Part shown: piece after piece, positions 9,099 through 16,886 of the stretch | Position numbering within the stretch: position 1 is the stretch's first letter | Layout of the letters: every line of letters starts with the position of its first letter | Assembly (NCBI GenBank): GCA_900551115.1 | Contig: URUY01000017.1 | Location: forward strand, 1-64,000 | Source of the DNA: an uncultured Lachnospiraceae bacterium | GTDB taxonomy: Bacteria; Bacillota; Clostridia; Lachnospirales; Lachnospiraceae | Direction of reading: 5' to 3' | DNA: 64,000 nt | Program-made: the position numbers and the translations under genes | The notes under the pieces: model-generated | Seen by the model: only the letters and a program-made list of their open reading frames with translations | Databases searched by the model: none | Told to the model about the DNA's origin: nothing

Positions 9099-9145
9099 TT
9101 GAGGGGGTAAGCTTTCTGTATTATAATATTATAGAAAGCTTACCC
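9099..9145 (+). promoter_or_regulatory. Promoter with inverted-repeat operator
   Basis: TTGAGG (9099-9104), 17 bases and TATAAT (9122-9127). A perfect 13-base inverted repeat (GGGTAAGCTTTCT at 9105-9117, its complement at 9133-9145) surrounds the -10 element. This layout fits a repressor operator. The next well-supported gene is the acetyltransferase at 9387. Confidence 0.6.
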
Positions 9146-9170
9146 TGATTTGACACAGGAGGATTTTTTA

Positions 9171-9344
9171 TGTGGAAGGTTACGGCAGAAAAGAAGAAAG
9201 CATGTATGCTCTTTAATGAAAAATATTTCAAACATATGTAAAGAGCAGGTTTTGGCATTTAAAGCATATGTAAGAGCCGAAGCTGTTAGCAAGCTTGACA
9301 GAAGTGAGGGGCTTATAAATGAAATATCGCTGTTCCTGATTTGA
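9171..9344 (+). pseudogene. Possible decayed small gene
   Basis: An ATG at 9171 follows a consensus AGGAGG and opens MWKVTAEKKKACMLF but stops after 23 codons (9240-9242). A second frame across the same stretch stays open to 9344 with protein-like content (NICKEQVLAFKAYVRAEAVS). This could be a frameshifted small gene behind the regulated promoter at 9099, or chance. There is no recognisable family. Confidence 0.25.
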
Positions 9345-9386
9345 CAGGATACAGGTTTGGGAGGTCATAAAGAAGGAGAGGGACTG

Positions 9387-10283
9387 ATGAATGGATTAAC
9401 AATGCCAGAAGAACCAACGTATGAATTCATAAAAGCATACGCCAACATTACACCATACAGGGTGAGCTTTAACGAGCTGGCGAAGAAAACCTTTGGACTT
9501 GATTTTGAGGACTGGTATCAAAATGGATTCTGGGGAGAAAATTATATTCCGTATTCCCTTTTGGATGGAGACAGAGTGATAGCCAATATTTCTGTGAATA
9601 TTACAGATTTTGACTGTGAGGGAGAGCTGCGCCATTATATTCAGCTTGGTACGGTTATGACAGATGAAAAATATCGCGGGCAGGGGCTGATAAGGCGGCT
9701 GATGCAGGAAATAGAAAAAGATTATGGTGAAGGAACAGACGGCTTTTATCTGTTTGCCAATGACAGCGTGTTGGATTTCTATCCAAAGTTCGGATATGCT
9801 CCAGCAGAAGAATATAAGTATTTTAAAGAAGTGAAGCAGGAGGGGAGGTGCCGGGTAAAACCGGTTCCCATGAAAGAAGAAAAGGCTTGGGACAGCTTTG
9901 TAAAGATTATGCAGAAAAGCGTTGTAAACAGCAGATTTAAAATGCAGGGAAACACCGATTTAATTATGTTTTATATTACCAAGTTTATGCAGGAAAATGT
10001 TTTTTATATTGAGGACGCAGATACTTATGTCATTGCTGAATTAGAGGAGGGGGAATTGATCCTTGGTGATATTTTTGCAAAAAAGCAGGTGGATATCCAT
10101 AAGATAATAGAAGCGTTTGGCAGTTCTGTAAGAAGAGCAACACTGAATTTTACCCCCCTGGAAACAGAGGGATTTCAGATAAAACGGCTACAGGAAGCTG
10201 ATACCACGCTTTTTGTAAAAGGAAAAAAGATACAGGAGATTAGCCAAAGGAGGTTTATGTTCCCGACCTTATCCCATGCATAA
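9387..10283 (+). CDS. GNAT-family acetyltransferase
   Basis: This protein is 298 residues from the ATG at 9387, which has AAGGAGAGG upstream. An acetyl-CoA binding signature is visible as EKYRGQGLIRRLMQEI (about residues 95-110), preceded by strands with GDRVIANISVNIT. The extra C-terminal half (about residues 150-298) resembles the second domain of longer GNAT proteins annotated as general acetyltransferases. The substrate is unknown. It stands alone, 74 bases before rsmH. Confidence 0.8.
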   Translation: MNGLTMPEEPTYEFIKAYANITPYRVSFNELAKKTFGLDFEDWYQNGFWGENYIPYSLLDGDRVIANISVNITDFDCEGELRHYIQLGTVMTDEKYRGQGLIRRLMQEIEKDYGEGTDGFYLFANDSVLDFYPKFGYAPAEEYKYFKEVKQEGRCRVKPVPMKEEKAWDSFVKIMQKSVVNSRFKMQGNTDLIMFYITKFMQENVFYIEDADTYVIAELEEGELILGDIFAKKQVDIHKIIEAFGSSVRRATLNFTPLETEGFQIKRLQEADTTLFVKGKKIQEISQRRFMFPTLSHA

Positions 10284-10357
10284 GGCAATGGCAATTCTGT
10301 TTGCATTATGTTATCCTTGTGATAACGCAGAGTGCAGATACAAAAAGGAGTAAATAG

Positions 10358-11428
10358 ATGGAGCAGACAAAACAGCAGGGCAAACAGGAACCAAAGCAGC
10401 ATAAAAGACGTGTCCGCTATTCGGGCACGCATCCTAAGAGATTTGAAGAAAAATACAAGGAACTGAATCCCGAAAAATATCAGGATACGGTGGCGAAGGT
10501 CATAGCGAAGGGAAGTACGCCTGCCGGCATGCATATTCCGATTATGGTGCAGGAAATACTTGATTTTCTGCAGATTCAGCCGGGGCAGAAGGGCTTGGAC
10601 GCAACGCTTGGCTATGGCGGGCATACTCAGGAAATGCTCCGTTGCCTGGACGGAAAGGGTCATCTTTTTGCATTGGATGCAGACCCCATTGAATCTCAAA
10701 AGACAAGGGAAAGGTTGGAAAAACTGGGGTATGGGGAAGAGATTCTTTCCGTACGGCTTTTAAATTTTGCAGATATTGACCAGATTGCAGCAAAGGAAGG
10801 CCCTTTTGACTTTGTGCTGGCTGATTTAGGCCTCTCTTCCATGCAGATTGACAATCCGGAAAGAGGATTTTCCATTAAATTTGACGGCCCTTTGGACCTT
10901 AGGCTAAATCCTGAAAAGGGAATCACGGCGGCCAAACGCTTACAGGAGGTTAGCAAAGAAGAGCTTAAGGGGATGCTTATTACCAATGCGGATGAGCCAT
11001 ATGCGGAAGAGATAGCGCGGGCAATTATGGGTGCAAAAAAGAAGGGACGGAAGCTTTTGACAACCATGCAGCTTCGGGCTGTTATAGAGGAGGCGCTTTC
11101 TTTTCTGCCGGAAGAGGGGAAAAAAGAGGCTGTAAAGAAATCCTGCCAGCGGACGTTTCAGGCGCTGCGGATTGATGTAAACAATGAGTATGAGGTGTTG
11201 GAGGCATTCATGGAAAAACTGCCGGATGCGCTTGCTCCCGGCGGGCGTGCAGCAATCTTAACCTTCCATTCCGGCGAGGACAGGATTGTAAAAAGAGCCT
11301 TTAAGCAGTTTTATAGAAACGGTGTCTATAAAGAAGTGGCTGCTGAGGTGGTGCGTCCTTCCGCAGAAGAGTGTGTGCGAAACAGCCGTGCCCATTCCAC
11401 AAAAATGCGGTGGGCGGTAAAAGCATAA
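10358..11428 (+). CDS. rsmH: 16S rRNA (cytosine1402-N4)-methyltransferase RsmH-type
   Basis: This 356-residue protein is longer than the usual 310 because of a basic N-terminal extension (about residues 1-55, with KRRVRYSGTHPKRFEEKYKE). The SAM-binding motif DATLGYGGHT lies at 81-90, followed by ADLGLSSMQID, the family mark FQALRIDVNNE, and the C-terminal SKN-like end NSRAHSTKMRWA. It methylates the decoding site of the small ribosomal subunit. It is not in a dcw cell-wall cluster here, so it may be a second copy of the mraW-type gene. Confidence 0.88.
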   Translation: MEQTKQQGKQEPKQHKRRVRYSGTHPKRFEEKYKELNPEKYQDTVAKVIAKGSTPAGMHIPIMVQEILDFLQIQPGQKGLDATLGYGGHTQEMLRCLDGKGHLFALDADPIESQKTRERLEKLGYGEEILSVRLLNFADIDQIAAKEGPFDFVLADLGLSSMQIDNPERGFSIKFDGPLDLRLNPEKGITAAKRLQEVSKEELKGMLITNADEPYAEEIARAIMGAKKKGRKLLTTMQLRAVIEEALSFLPEEGKKEAVKKSCQRTFQALRIDVNNEYEVLEAFMEKLPDALAPGGRAAILTFHSGEDRIVKRAFKQFYRNGVYKEVAAEVVRPSAEECVRNSRAHSTKMRWAVKA

Positions 11429-11510
11429 GCAGGTTGATTTGCAAAATAAAGGTGCGGGCATTTTTTAAATAGATTTTACGAGAAAAAGCAAGAAAAAACG
11501 GATGCTGATA

Positions 11511-11539
11511 TTGTACTTTTTTCTGAGATAATGTACACT
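11511..11539 (+). promoter_or_regulatory. Putative promoter of GMP synthase gene
   Basis: TTGTAC (11511-11516), 17 bases and TACACT (11534-11539), 33 bases before the start codon. I see no purine riboswitch fold in the leader. Confidence 0.45.
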
Positions 11540-11571
11540 CTTATTTAGACAATACAGACAGGAGGAAATCC

Positions 11572-12867
11572 ATGAAACAGGACATGATTGTTATTTTAGA
11601 TATGGGCAGTACGCAGAATACGGTGCTTGCCAGAGAAATCAGAGATTTGGGGGTATACAGTGAGATTTATCCCCATGATATTACGGCAGAAGAATTAAAA
11701 GGCCTTCCGAATGTAAAGGGTGTCATTCTGTTCGGCGGTGAAAACAGAGTGGTAGACGGAAAAGAAATCGATGTCTGCCCCTGCCTATATGAGACAGGTA
11801 TCCCGTTTATGGCCATTGACCATGCACCGGCGAAATGCGAAGAGCTCTATGCAAGCTGGGAAGAGGCACAGCCTCATATCAAGCAGTTTGTATTTGAGGT
11901 CTGCAAGGCTGAAGCAAACTGGAATATGAAGAATTTTATCGAGGACCAGATAGAAAGCATCCGCAATCAGGTGGGAGACAGAAAAGTACTTTTGGCATTA
12001 TCAGGCGGCGTAGACAGTTCCGTTGTAGCAGCCCTGCTGATTAAGGCCATCGGCAAGCAGCTTGTCTGCGTTCACGTTAATCACGGATTGATGAGAAAAG
12101 GCGAATCCGAGAGCGTTATAGAGATATTCAGAAACCGGATGGACGCCAACCTGATTTATGTGGATGCAACAGAGCGTTATCTGACAAAGCTTGCGGGCGT
12201 TGCTGACCCTGAGCAGAAAAGAAAAATTATCGGTGCGGAATTCATCCGTATTTTTGAAGAGGAAGCGCGTAAGTTAGACGGTATTGATTTCCTTGGACAG
12301 GGAACCATTTATCCGGACATCATTGAGAGCGGTACAAAGACTGCAAAGATGGTGAAATCTCACCATAATGTAGGCGGTCTTCCTGAGGATTTGAAGTTTG
12401 AACTGGTAGAGCCCTTAAAGCAGCTGTTTAAGGATGAAGTTCGTCAGTGCGGCGTAGAGCTGGGACTGCCTGCAGAAATGGTATACCGTCAGCCGTTCCC
12501 CGGACCCGGCTTGGGCGTTCGCTGCCTTGGTGCAATCACAAGAGAGCGTCTGGAAGCAGTCAGGGAATCTGATGCCATTCTCAGGGAAGAGTTTGATAAA
12601 GCCGGCTTAAACAAAAAGGTTTGGCAGTATTTTACCGTGGTTCCTGATTTTAAGTCAGTAGGTGTGCGTGATAATGCCCGCTGCTTTGATTATCCGGTTA
12701 TCATTCGCGCGGTCAATACCATTGATGCGATGACTGCATCCATTGAGCGTCTCGACTGGGATGTGCTGGAGCGGATTACAGACCGTATCTTAAAAGAAGT
12801 AAAGAACGTAAACCGCGTCTGCTATGATATCAGCCCCAAGCCTACGGCAACGATTGAGTGGGAATAA
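11572..12867 (+). CDS. guaA: GMP synthase with degenerate amidotransferase domain
   Basis: This 431-residue protein is shorter than typical GuaA (about 510). The synthetase half is complete: PP-loop LALSGGVDSSVVAAL (P-loop near 144-150), VCVHVNHGLMRKGE, the RQPFPGPGLGVRCLG segment and the C-terminal dimer domain ending KPTATIEWE. The N-terminal class I amidotransferase is reduced to about 115 residues: VILDMGSTQNTVLAREIRDL is recognisable, but the GxCxG nucleophile elbow is replaced by FMAIDHAPAKCEEL and the downstream catalytic His-Glu region is missing. It probably converts XMP to GMP using free ammonia or a partner glutaminase. The reading frame is intact. Confidence 0.85.
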   Translation: MKQDMIVILDMGSTQNTVLAREIRDLGVYSEIYPHDITAEELKGLPNVKGVILFGGENRVVDGKEIDVCPCLYETGIPFMAIDHAPAKCEELYASWEEAQPHIKQFVFEVCKAEANWNMKNFIEDQIESIRNQVGDRKVLLALSGGVDSSVVAALLIKAIGKQLVCVHVNHGLMRKGESESVIEIFRNRMDANLIYVDATERYLTKLAGVADPEQKRKIIGAEFIRIFEEEARKLDGIDFLGQGTIYPDIIESGTKTAKMVKSHHNVGGLPEDLKFELVEPLKQLFKDEVRQCGVELGLPAEMVYRQPFPGPGLGVRCLGAITRERLEAVRESDAILREEFDKAGLNKKVWQYFTVVPDFKSVGVRDNARCFDYPVIIRAVNTIDAMTASIERLDWDVLERITDRILKEVKNVNRVCYDISPKPTATIEWE

Positions 12868-12944
12868 AAAATTGTTAAAGGGCAAAGAGGTCTGCCCCTG
12901 GGCAATAAAGAAGTAAGTATTAAAAACCGAGGGAGGTATTTCTT

Positions 12945-13133
12945 ATGTACGATTATTTGCCGTATATTTTGGGAGGATTAATGGCTTTACTTGGCTTGTA
13001 TATGGTTCTTTGCCCTGCTAAAGCAACGAAAAAGGAATTGAGGGATTCTGCTGCTGATGTAAATAAAACTAAAAAAAGCGGTTTTGTTGTAATTGGCTGT
13101 GGGGTTGTGTTAGTGATAATAGGACTGCTGTGA
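12945..13133 (+). CDS. Small two-helix membrane protein
   Basis: This 62-residue protein has two hydrophobic segments (about residues 5-24 and 45-62) around a short charged loop (KATKKELRDSAADVNKTKKS). A GGGAGG ribosome site precedes the ATG. It follows the GMP synthase gene by 77 bases and is closed by the terminator at 13185. The family is unknown. Confidence 0.6.
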   Translation: MYDYLPYILGGLMALLGLYMVLCPAKATKKELRDSAADVNKTKKSGFVVIGCGVVLVIIGLL

Positions 13134-13184
13134 CGTCAGCCCGAAGTCAATATCGACTACCACGTTTAAACAAATAAAAATGCT

Positions 13185-13230
13185 AAAAACCTTGAAATTG
13201 GGTAACATACCATATTCAAGGTTTTTATTT
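13185..13230 (+). terminator. Intrinsic terminator after small membrane gene
   Basis: AAAAACCTTGAA (13185-13196) pairs with TTCAAGGTTTTT (13215-13226) across an 18-base loop and is followed by a T-rich run. The A-rich 5' side means it could act in both directions, but only the plus strand has a gene ending here. Confidence 0.75.
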
Positions 13231-13291
13231 TTTATAAAGCAACCGCAAAATTCCTGCATTACAAAAAGTCAGTGGAAAAATAAAAAAGTAA

Positions 13292-13322
13292 TTGACTTTC
13301 ACGTTGCGTCATACCTTATACT
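13292..13322 (+). promoter_or_regulatory. MerR-type promoter with 19-base spacer
   Basis: TTGACT (13292-13297) and TATACT (13317-13322) are 19 bases apart, the same overlong geometry as upstream of the MerR fusion at 4673. This suggests autoregulation by the MerR/TipAS protein that starts 27 bases downstream. Confidence 0.7.
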
Positions 13323-13348
13323 GTTTTTACACGGGAGGAAACAGAAGA

Positions 13349-14083
13349 ATGAAAACAGTAAAAGAAGTGAGTAAATTGACGGGAGTGAGTATACGCACTC
13401 TTCACTACTATGATGCTATCGGGCTTTTGCATCCGGTAGAAATGACGAAATCCGGTTACAGGCTGTATGACGATACGGCCCTTGAACGGTTGCAGCAGAT
13501 TCTGCTGTTTCGTGAATTGCAATTCCCATTAAAGGAAATAAAGGAAATTTTAGACAGCCCCAATTTTGACAGAAACAAGGCATTAGAACAGCAGATAACC
13601 TTGTTGGAGTTGAAAAAAGAGCATTTGGAAAACCTTATTTTGTTTGCCCGTGGAATTTGTATGATAGGAGTGAAAAAAATGGATTTTTCAGTATTTGATA
13701 CAAGAAAAATGGATGAGTATGCAAAACAGGCAAAGGAAGCCTGGGGACATACCGAAGCATATCAGGAATTTGAGAAGAGGAGTAAAAACTGGACGAAGGA
13801 GAAGGACATACAAGCCGAGGCAGCGTTCATGGAGCTTTTTGCGGACTTTGGCAGACTTAAGGGTAAGGAGCCTTCTGATAAAGAAGTGCAGGAAAAGGTA
13901 CGGGAAATGCAGGATTTTATTACAGAGCGTTTTTACACCTGTACTCCCCAAATATTAAAATATCTGGGAGATATGTATGCCGGCGGAGGCAGTATGACGG
14001 AAAATATTGACAAGGCAGCAGGAGAGGGCACCGCACAATTTTGTGCAGAAGCAATCGAAGTATATTGTAAGGATAGGGACTGA
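13349..14083 (+). CDS. MerR-family regulator with TipAS ligand-binding domain
   Basis: This protein is 244 residues from the ATG at 13349, which follows GGGAGG. A MerR winged helix (TVKEVSKLTGVSIRTLHYYD, then SGYRLYDD) occupies residues 1-70, a coiled helix runs to about 105, and the C-terminal part carries the helical TipAS-type domain (FMELFADFGRLKGKEPSD; FYTCTPQILKYLGDMYAGG). Proteins of this type bind peptide antibiotics and activate MerR-type promoters. The 19-base-spacer promoter upstream fits autoregulation. No obvious efflux target lies next to it. Confidence 0.88.
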   Translation: MKTVKEVSKLTGVSIRTLHYYDAIGLLHPVEMTKSGYRLYDDTALERLQQILLFRELQFPLKEIKEILDSPNFDRNKALEQQITLLELKKEHLENLILFARGICMIGVKKMDFSVFDTRKMDEYAKQAKEAWGHTEAYQEFEKRSKNWTKEKDIQAEAAFMELFADFGRLKGKEPSDKEVQEKVREMQDFITERFYTCTPQILKYLGDMYAGGGSMTENIDKAAGEGTAQFCAEAIEVYCKDRD

Positions 14084-14106
14084 TTCTGTCGTAAAATGTA
14101 AAAACA

Positions 14107-14139
14107 CAAGGGAGTCTGTGCTATTGACAGGCTCCCTTG
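14107..14139 (+). terminator. Hairpin between MerR/TipAS and AlgI-like genes
   Basis: CAAGGGAG (14107-14114) pairs with CTCCCTTG (14132-14139), and the inner CTGT/ACAG pairs too. There is no U-run on the plus strand, so it may be a weak terminator, or part of the leader of the next gene. Confidence 0.4.
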
Positions 14140-14179
14140 CTTGTGTGAAAATACAAAGGAAAGGAAAAAGGGAATTGCT

Positions 14180-15646
14180 ATGATTTTTTCGAGTACCATC
14201 TTTGTGTTTGGCTTTCTGCCTTTTGTGGCAGTCATCTATTACCTTTTGAAGCCGCTTCCGGTCATATGGAGAAACGTATGGCTGTTTTTTTCGAGCCTGT
14301 TTTTTTATGCGTGGGGAGAGCCTTCCTTTGTAGTGATTATGCTTTTGTCCATTGCAGCCAATTATGGCTTTGGCATATTGATACAAAAGAGCGAAGCAGC
14401 CCAAAAAAGGAAGCTTTTTTTAATCTTTATGCTGGTATTTAATATAGGTCTTTTGTTTGTGTTCAAGTACCTTAATTTTACATTGTCCGTTTTGAACCGG
14501 ATTACCCATGACAGACTGCCCCAGACGGCGATTGCACTGCCCATAGGCATATCCTTCTTTACCTTTCAGGCCATTTCCTATGTGGTGGATGTATACCGAA
14601 AAAAGAGCAGCGCACAGGTAAATCCCCTTAATGTGGGACTCTATATTGCTTTTTTCCCACAGCTTGTAGCCGGTCCAATTGTGCGGTATGAGAGCATTGC
14701 CGCCCAGATAAAACAGAGAGAAGAAAGTATTTCTTTGTTTGCCGGAGGCATTGAACGGTTTTTAAGAGGCTTTTGCAAAAAGGTATTGCTGTCCAATACC
14801 CTCGCAGTAATTGCGGACGAGGCCTTTTTTCAAATTTCCTATGGGTATGCTATAGGAGCTTCTTTTGCATGGCTGGGAGCCATTTCCTATACACTCCAGA
14901 TTTTCTTTGACTTTTCCGGGTATTCGGATATGGCAATCGGATTGGGAAAAATGTTCGGCTTTACCTTTGAGGAAAACTTTAATTATCCTTATATAGCAAA
15001 ATCAGTAACCGATTTTTGGCACAGATGGCATATTTCCTTAAGCACCTGGTTTCGGGATTATGTGTATATTCCCTTAGGCGGTTCCCGGGTTTCTTCAAAG
15101 GGCAGGCATATTTTTAATCTGTTTGTGGTGTGGCTTCTTACGGGCATCTGGCACGGTGCAAACTGGAATTTTCTGATATGGGGACTGTTCTATTTTTGTC
15201 TGCTTGTGTTTGAAAAGCTGACCGGACTGCCGGATAGGCTGAAGAGCAGGCTGGGAAAAGGTGTGTATCGGGCAGGAACCCTGCTTGCGGTTATGATTGG
15301 CTGGGTGTTGTTTCGGGCGGACAGCATGAGTGCCGCAGTTTCCTATATCAGGTCTCTGTTTATGTTGAATCATAATGGATTTGCGGACAGTCAGGCCATA
15401 TATTTTTGGCATGAAAACAGAGTATATCTGACAGCAGCCCTTCTTTTGTCCATGCCTGTATTTACATGGATAAGGAACCGGGTGAAAAAATGGGGAAAAG
15501 ACCGGTCTGCGGACGGAATGGGGCGGCGTTTTATGAGAGGAGCGGTTTATGTGGGAAAGCCCGTTCTTTATATTGCCCTGTTTTTATTTGCCCTGTCGTT
15601 TCTGATTATTGATGCTTACAACCCGTTTATCTATTTTAATTTTTAG
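14180..15646 (+). CDS. MBOAT-family O-acyltransferase (AlgI/DltB-like)
   Basis: This 488-residue polytopic membrane protein has about ten helices. The MBOAT signatures are clear: FSGYSDMAIGLGKMFGF, FWHRWHISLSTWFRDYVYIP, and the catalytic histidine in TGIWHGANWNFLIWG (about residue 324). The family moves acyl groups across the membrane to extracellular glycans. The next gene is a DHHW/AlgJ-like protein, the usual partner, so the cluster probably O-acetylates a cell-surface polysaccharide. The ATG at 14180 is preferred over an upstream TTG because it follows a purine-rich AAAAAGGGA. Confidence 0.88.
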   Translation: MIFSSTIFVFGFLPFVAVIYYLLKPLPVIWRNVWLFFSSLFFYAWGEPSFVVIMLLSIAANYGFGILIQKSEAAQKRKLFLIFMLVFNIGLLFVFKYLNFTLSVLNRITHDRLPQTAIALPIGISFFTFQAISYVVDVYRKKSSAQVNPLNVGLYIAFFPQLVAGPIVRYESIAAQIKQREESISLFAGGIERFLRGFCKKVLLSNTLAVIADEAFFQISYGYAIGASFAWLGAISYTLQIFFDFSGYSDMAIGLGKMFGFTFEENFNYPYIAKSVTDFWHRWHISLSTWFRDYVYIPLGGSRVSSKGRHIFNLFVVWLLTGIWHGANWNFLIWGLFYFCLLVFEKLTGLPDRLKSRLGKGVYRAGTLLAVMIGWVLFRADSMSAAVSYIRSLFMLNHNGFADSQAIYFWHENRVYLTAALLLSMPVFTWIRNRVKKWGKDRSADGMGRRFMRGAVYVGKPVLYIALFLFALSFLIIDAYNPFIYFNF

Positions 15647-15707
15647 GCAAAGAGTTTTTATAAAAGAGCAGTGGCGGTGGTATAGTACACGGCGGTTAGG
15701 AGCGTTT

Positions 15708-16868
15708 ATGAAAAAAGTCAGGGATTATCTCTATATTGTCCTGTTTTGCGGAATTCTTCTGTTTTTTGGTATCTGTAATGTGGATATCATAGGCAAGGCA
15801 GCAGGAAGGCTGGGGACAGAACCTGTGGAGAAGACTATCGTGGAGCTGAACAGTGATTATAATGACGGCTTTTTTGGCAAATATGCCTTTATTAATGTAA
15901 ACGGACTGGTACACAGGCTTTTTGACCAGCGAAGCATGAATGATGTGGTAAAGCTGGATAACGGTTATCTCGCGGAAGTAATGCCGGCGGTGGATGCAGA
16001 AGTGCAGGCAGAGGAGACCATAAAGCTTGCGGATATGCTTGCTGCACAGGATATTCCGTTTTTATATGTGCAGGTTCCTTACAAAATAAGTAAGTATGAC
16101 GAGGCACTGCCCATTTCCGTAAAGGATTCGTCAAATGATAATGCGGATGCACTTGTCACGCGGCTTTCGGAAGGCGGAGTGCCGGTGCTTGACTTGCGGG
16201 AATGGTTTTATGAGGAAGGATTTAACCAGTATGATTTATTTTTTAAGACGGATCACCACTGGACGCCGGATGCTGCTTTTTTAGCATACACGGAAATCGT
16301 GACGGTCATGGAAGAAAACTGGGGGATTTCCATAGAGGATGTGTATACCTTGCGGGAAAACTATAAGGAAGAGGTATATGAGGACTGGTTTTTGGGAAGC
16401 CGGGGAAAAAGAACCGGTATTTATTACGGCGGGGTGGACGATATTACCCTGCTTTATCCGGCTTTTGAAACGCAGATGACGCTTTCTGTTCCTTCGGAGG
16501 GGATTTTCCGAACAGGCAGTTTTAAAGAAACCATTTTTGACTATTCTAATATAGAAGAAAAGGATTACTTTTTGAAAAATCCCTATCATGCCTACATTGG
16601 GGATGAGTATCCGCTGGTGCAGCATGAAAATACCCAGGCGCCTGTAGATAAAAAGCTGCTTATTGTAAAGGATTCTTTTACCCTGCCGGTACAGGCGTTC
16701 CTTTCCTCCTGCTTTACCGAAATAGATGTGCTTGATTTGCGGCTTTATGAGGAAATGAGCCTGTGCGATTATATTGAAAAAACAAAACCGGATATGGTAA
16801 TGGTGATGTATAACCCTTATATGCTGTGGGAGGAAAATGCTTTTGCATTTGGCGTGGAGGAAGAGTAA
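15708..16868 (+). CDS. DHHW (AlgJ/AlgX-like) acetylation partner protein
   Basis: This protein is 386 residues from the ATG at 15708 (TTAGGAG upstream); an in-frame start 99 bases earlier lies inside the MBOAT gene and is less likely. It has an N-terminal signal anchor (YLYIVLFCGILLFFGI) and then an extracellular SGNH-like domain with the hallmark FFKTDHHWTPDAAF. LLIVKDSFTLPVQAFLSS matches the block that carries the nucleophile serine region. It is known to pair with MBOAT proteins in polysaccharide O-acetylation. Confidence 0.82.
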   Translation: MKKVRDYLYIVLFCGILLFFGICNVDIIGKAAGRLGTEPVEKTIVELNSDYNDGFFGKYAFINVNGLVHRLFDQRSMNDVVKLDNGYLAEVMPAVDAEVQAEETIKLADMLAAQDIPFLYVQVPYKISKYDEALPISVKDSSNDNADALVTRLSEGGVPVLDLREWFYEEGFNQYDLFFKTDHHWTPDAAFLAYTEIVTVMEENWGISIEDVYTLRENYKEEVYEDWFLGSRGKRTGIYYGGVDDITLLYPAFETQMTLSVPSEGIFRTGSFKETIFDYSNIEEKDYFLKNPYHAYIGDEYPLVQHENTQAPVDKKLLIVKDSFTLPVQAFLSSCFTEIDVLDLRLYEEMSLCDYIEKTKPDMVMVMYNPYMLWEENAFAFGVEEE

Positions 16869-16886
16869 AATAGAGGTGGTTTTAGA

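Noticed and set aside
10175..10699. A 174-codon minus-strand frame spanning the acetyltransferase and rsmH junction
   Set aside because: It overlaps two well-supported genes and reads as shadow sequence.
11440..11571. A purine riboswitch upstream of the GMP synthase gene
   Set aside because: No conserved three-way junction or kissing-loop sequences are visible in the leader.
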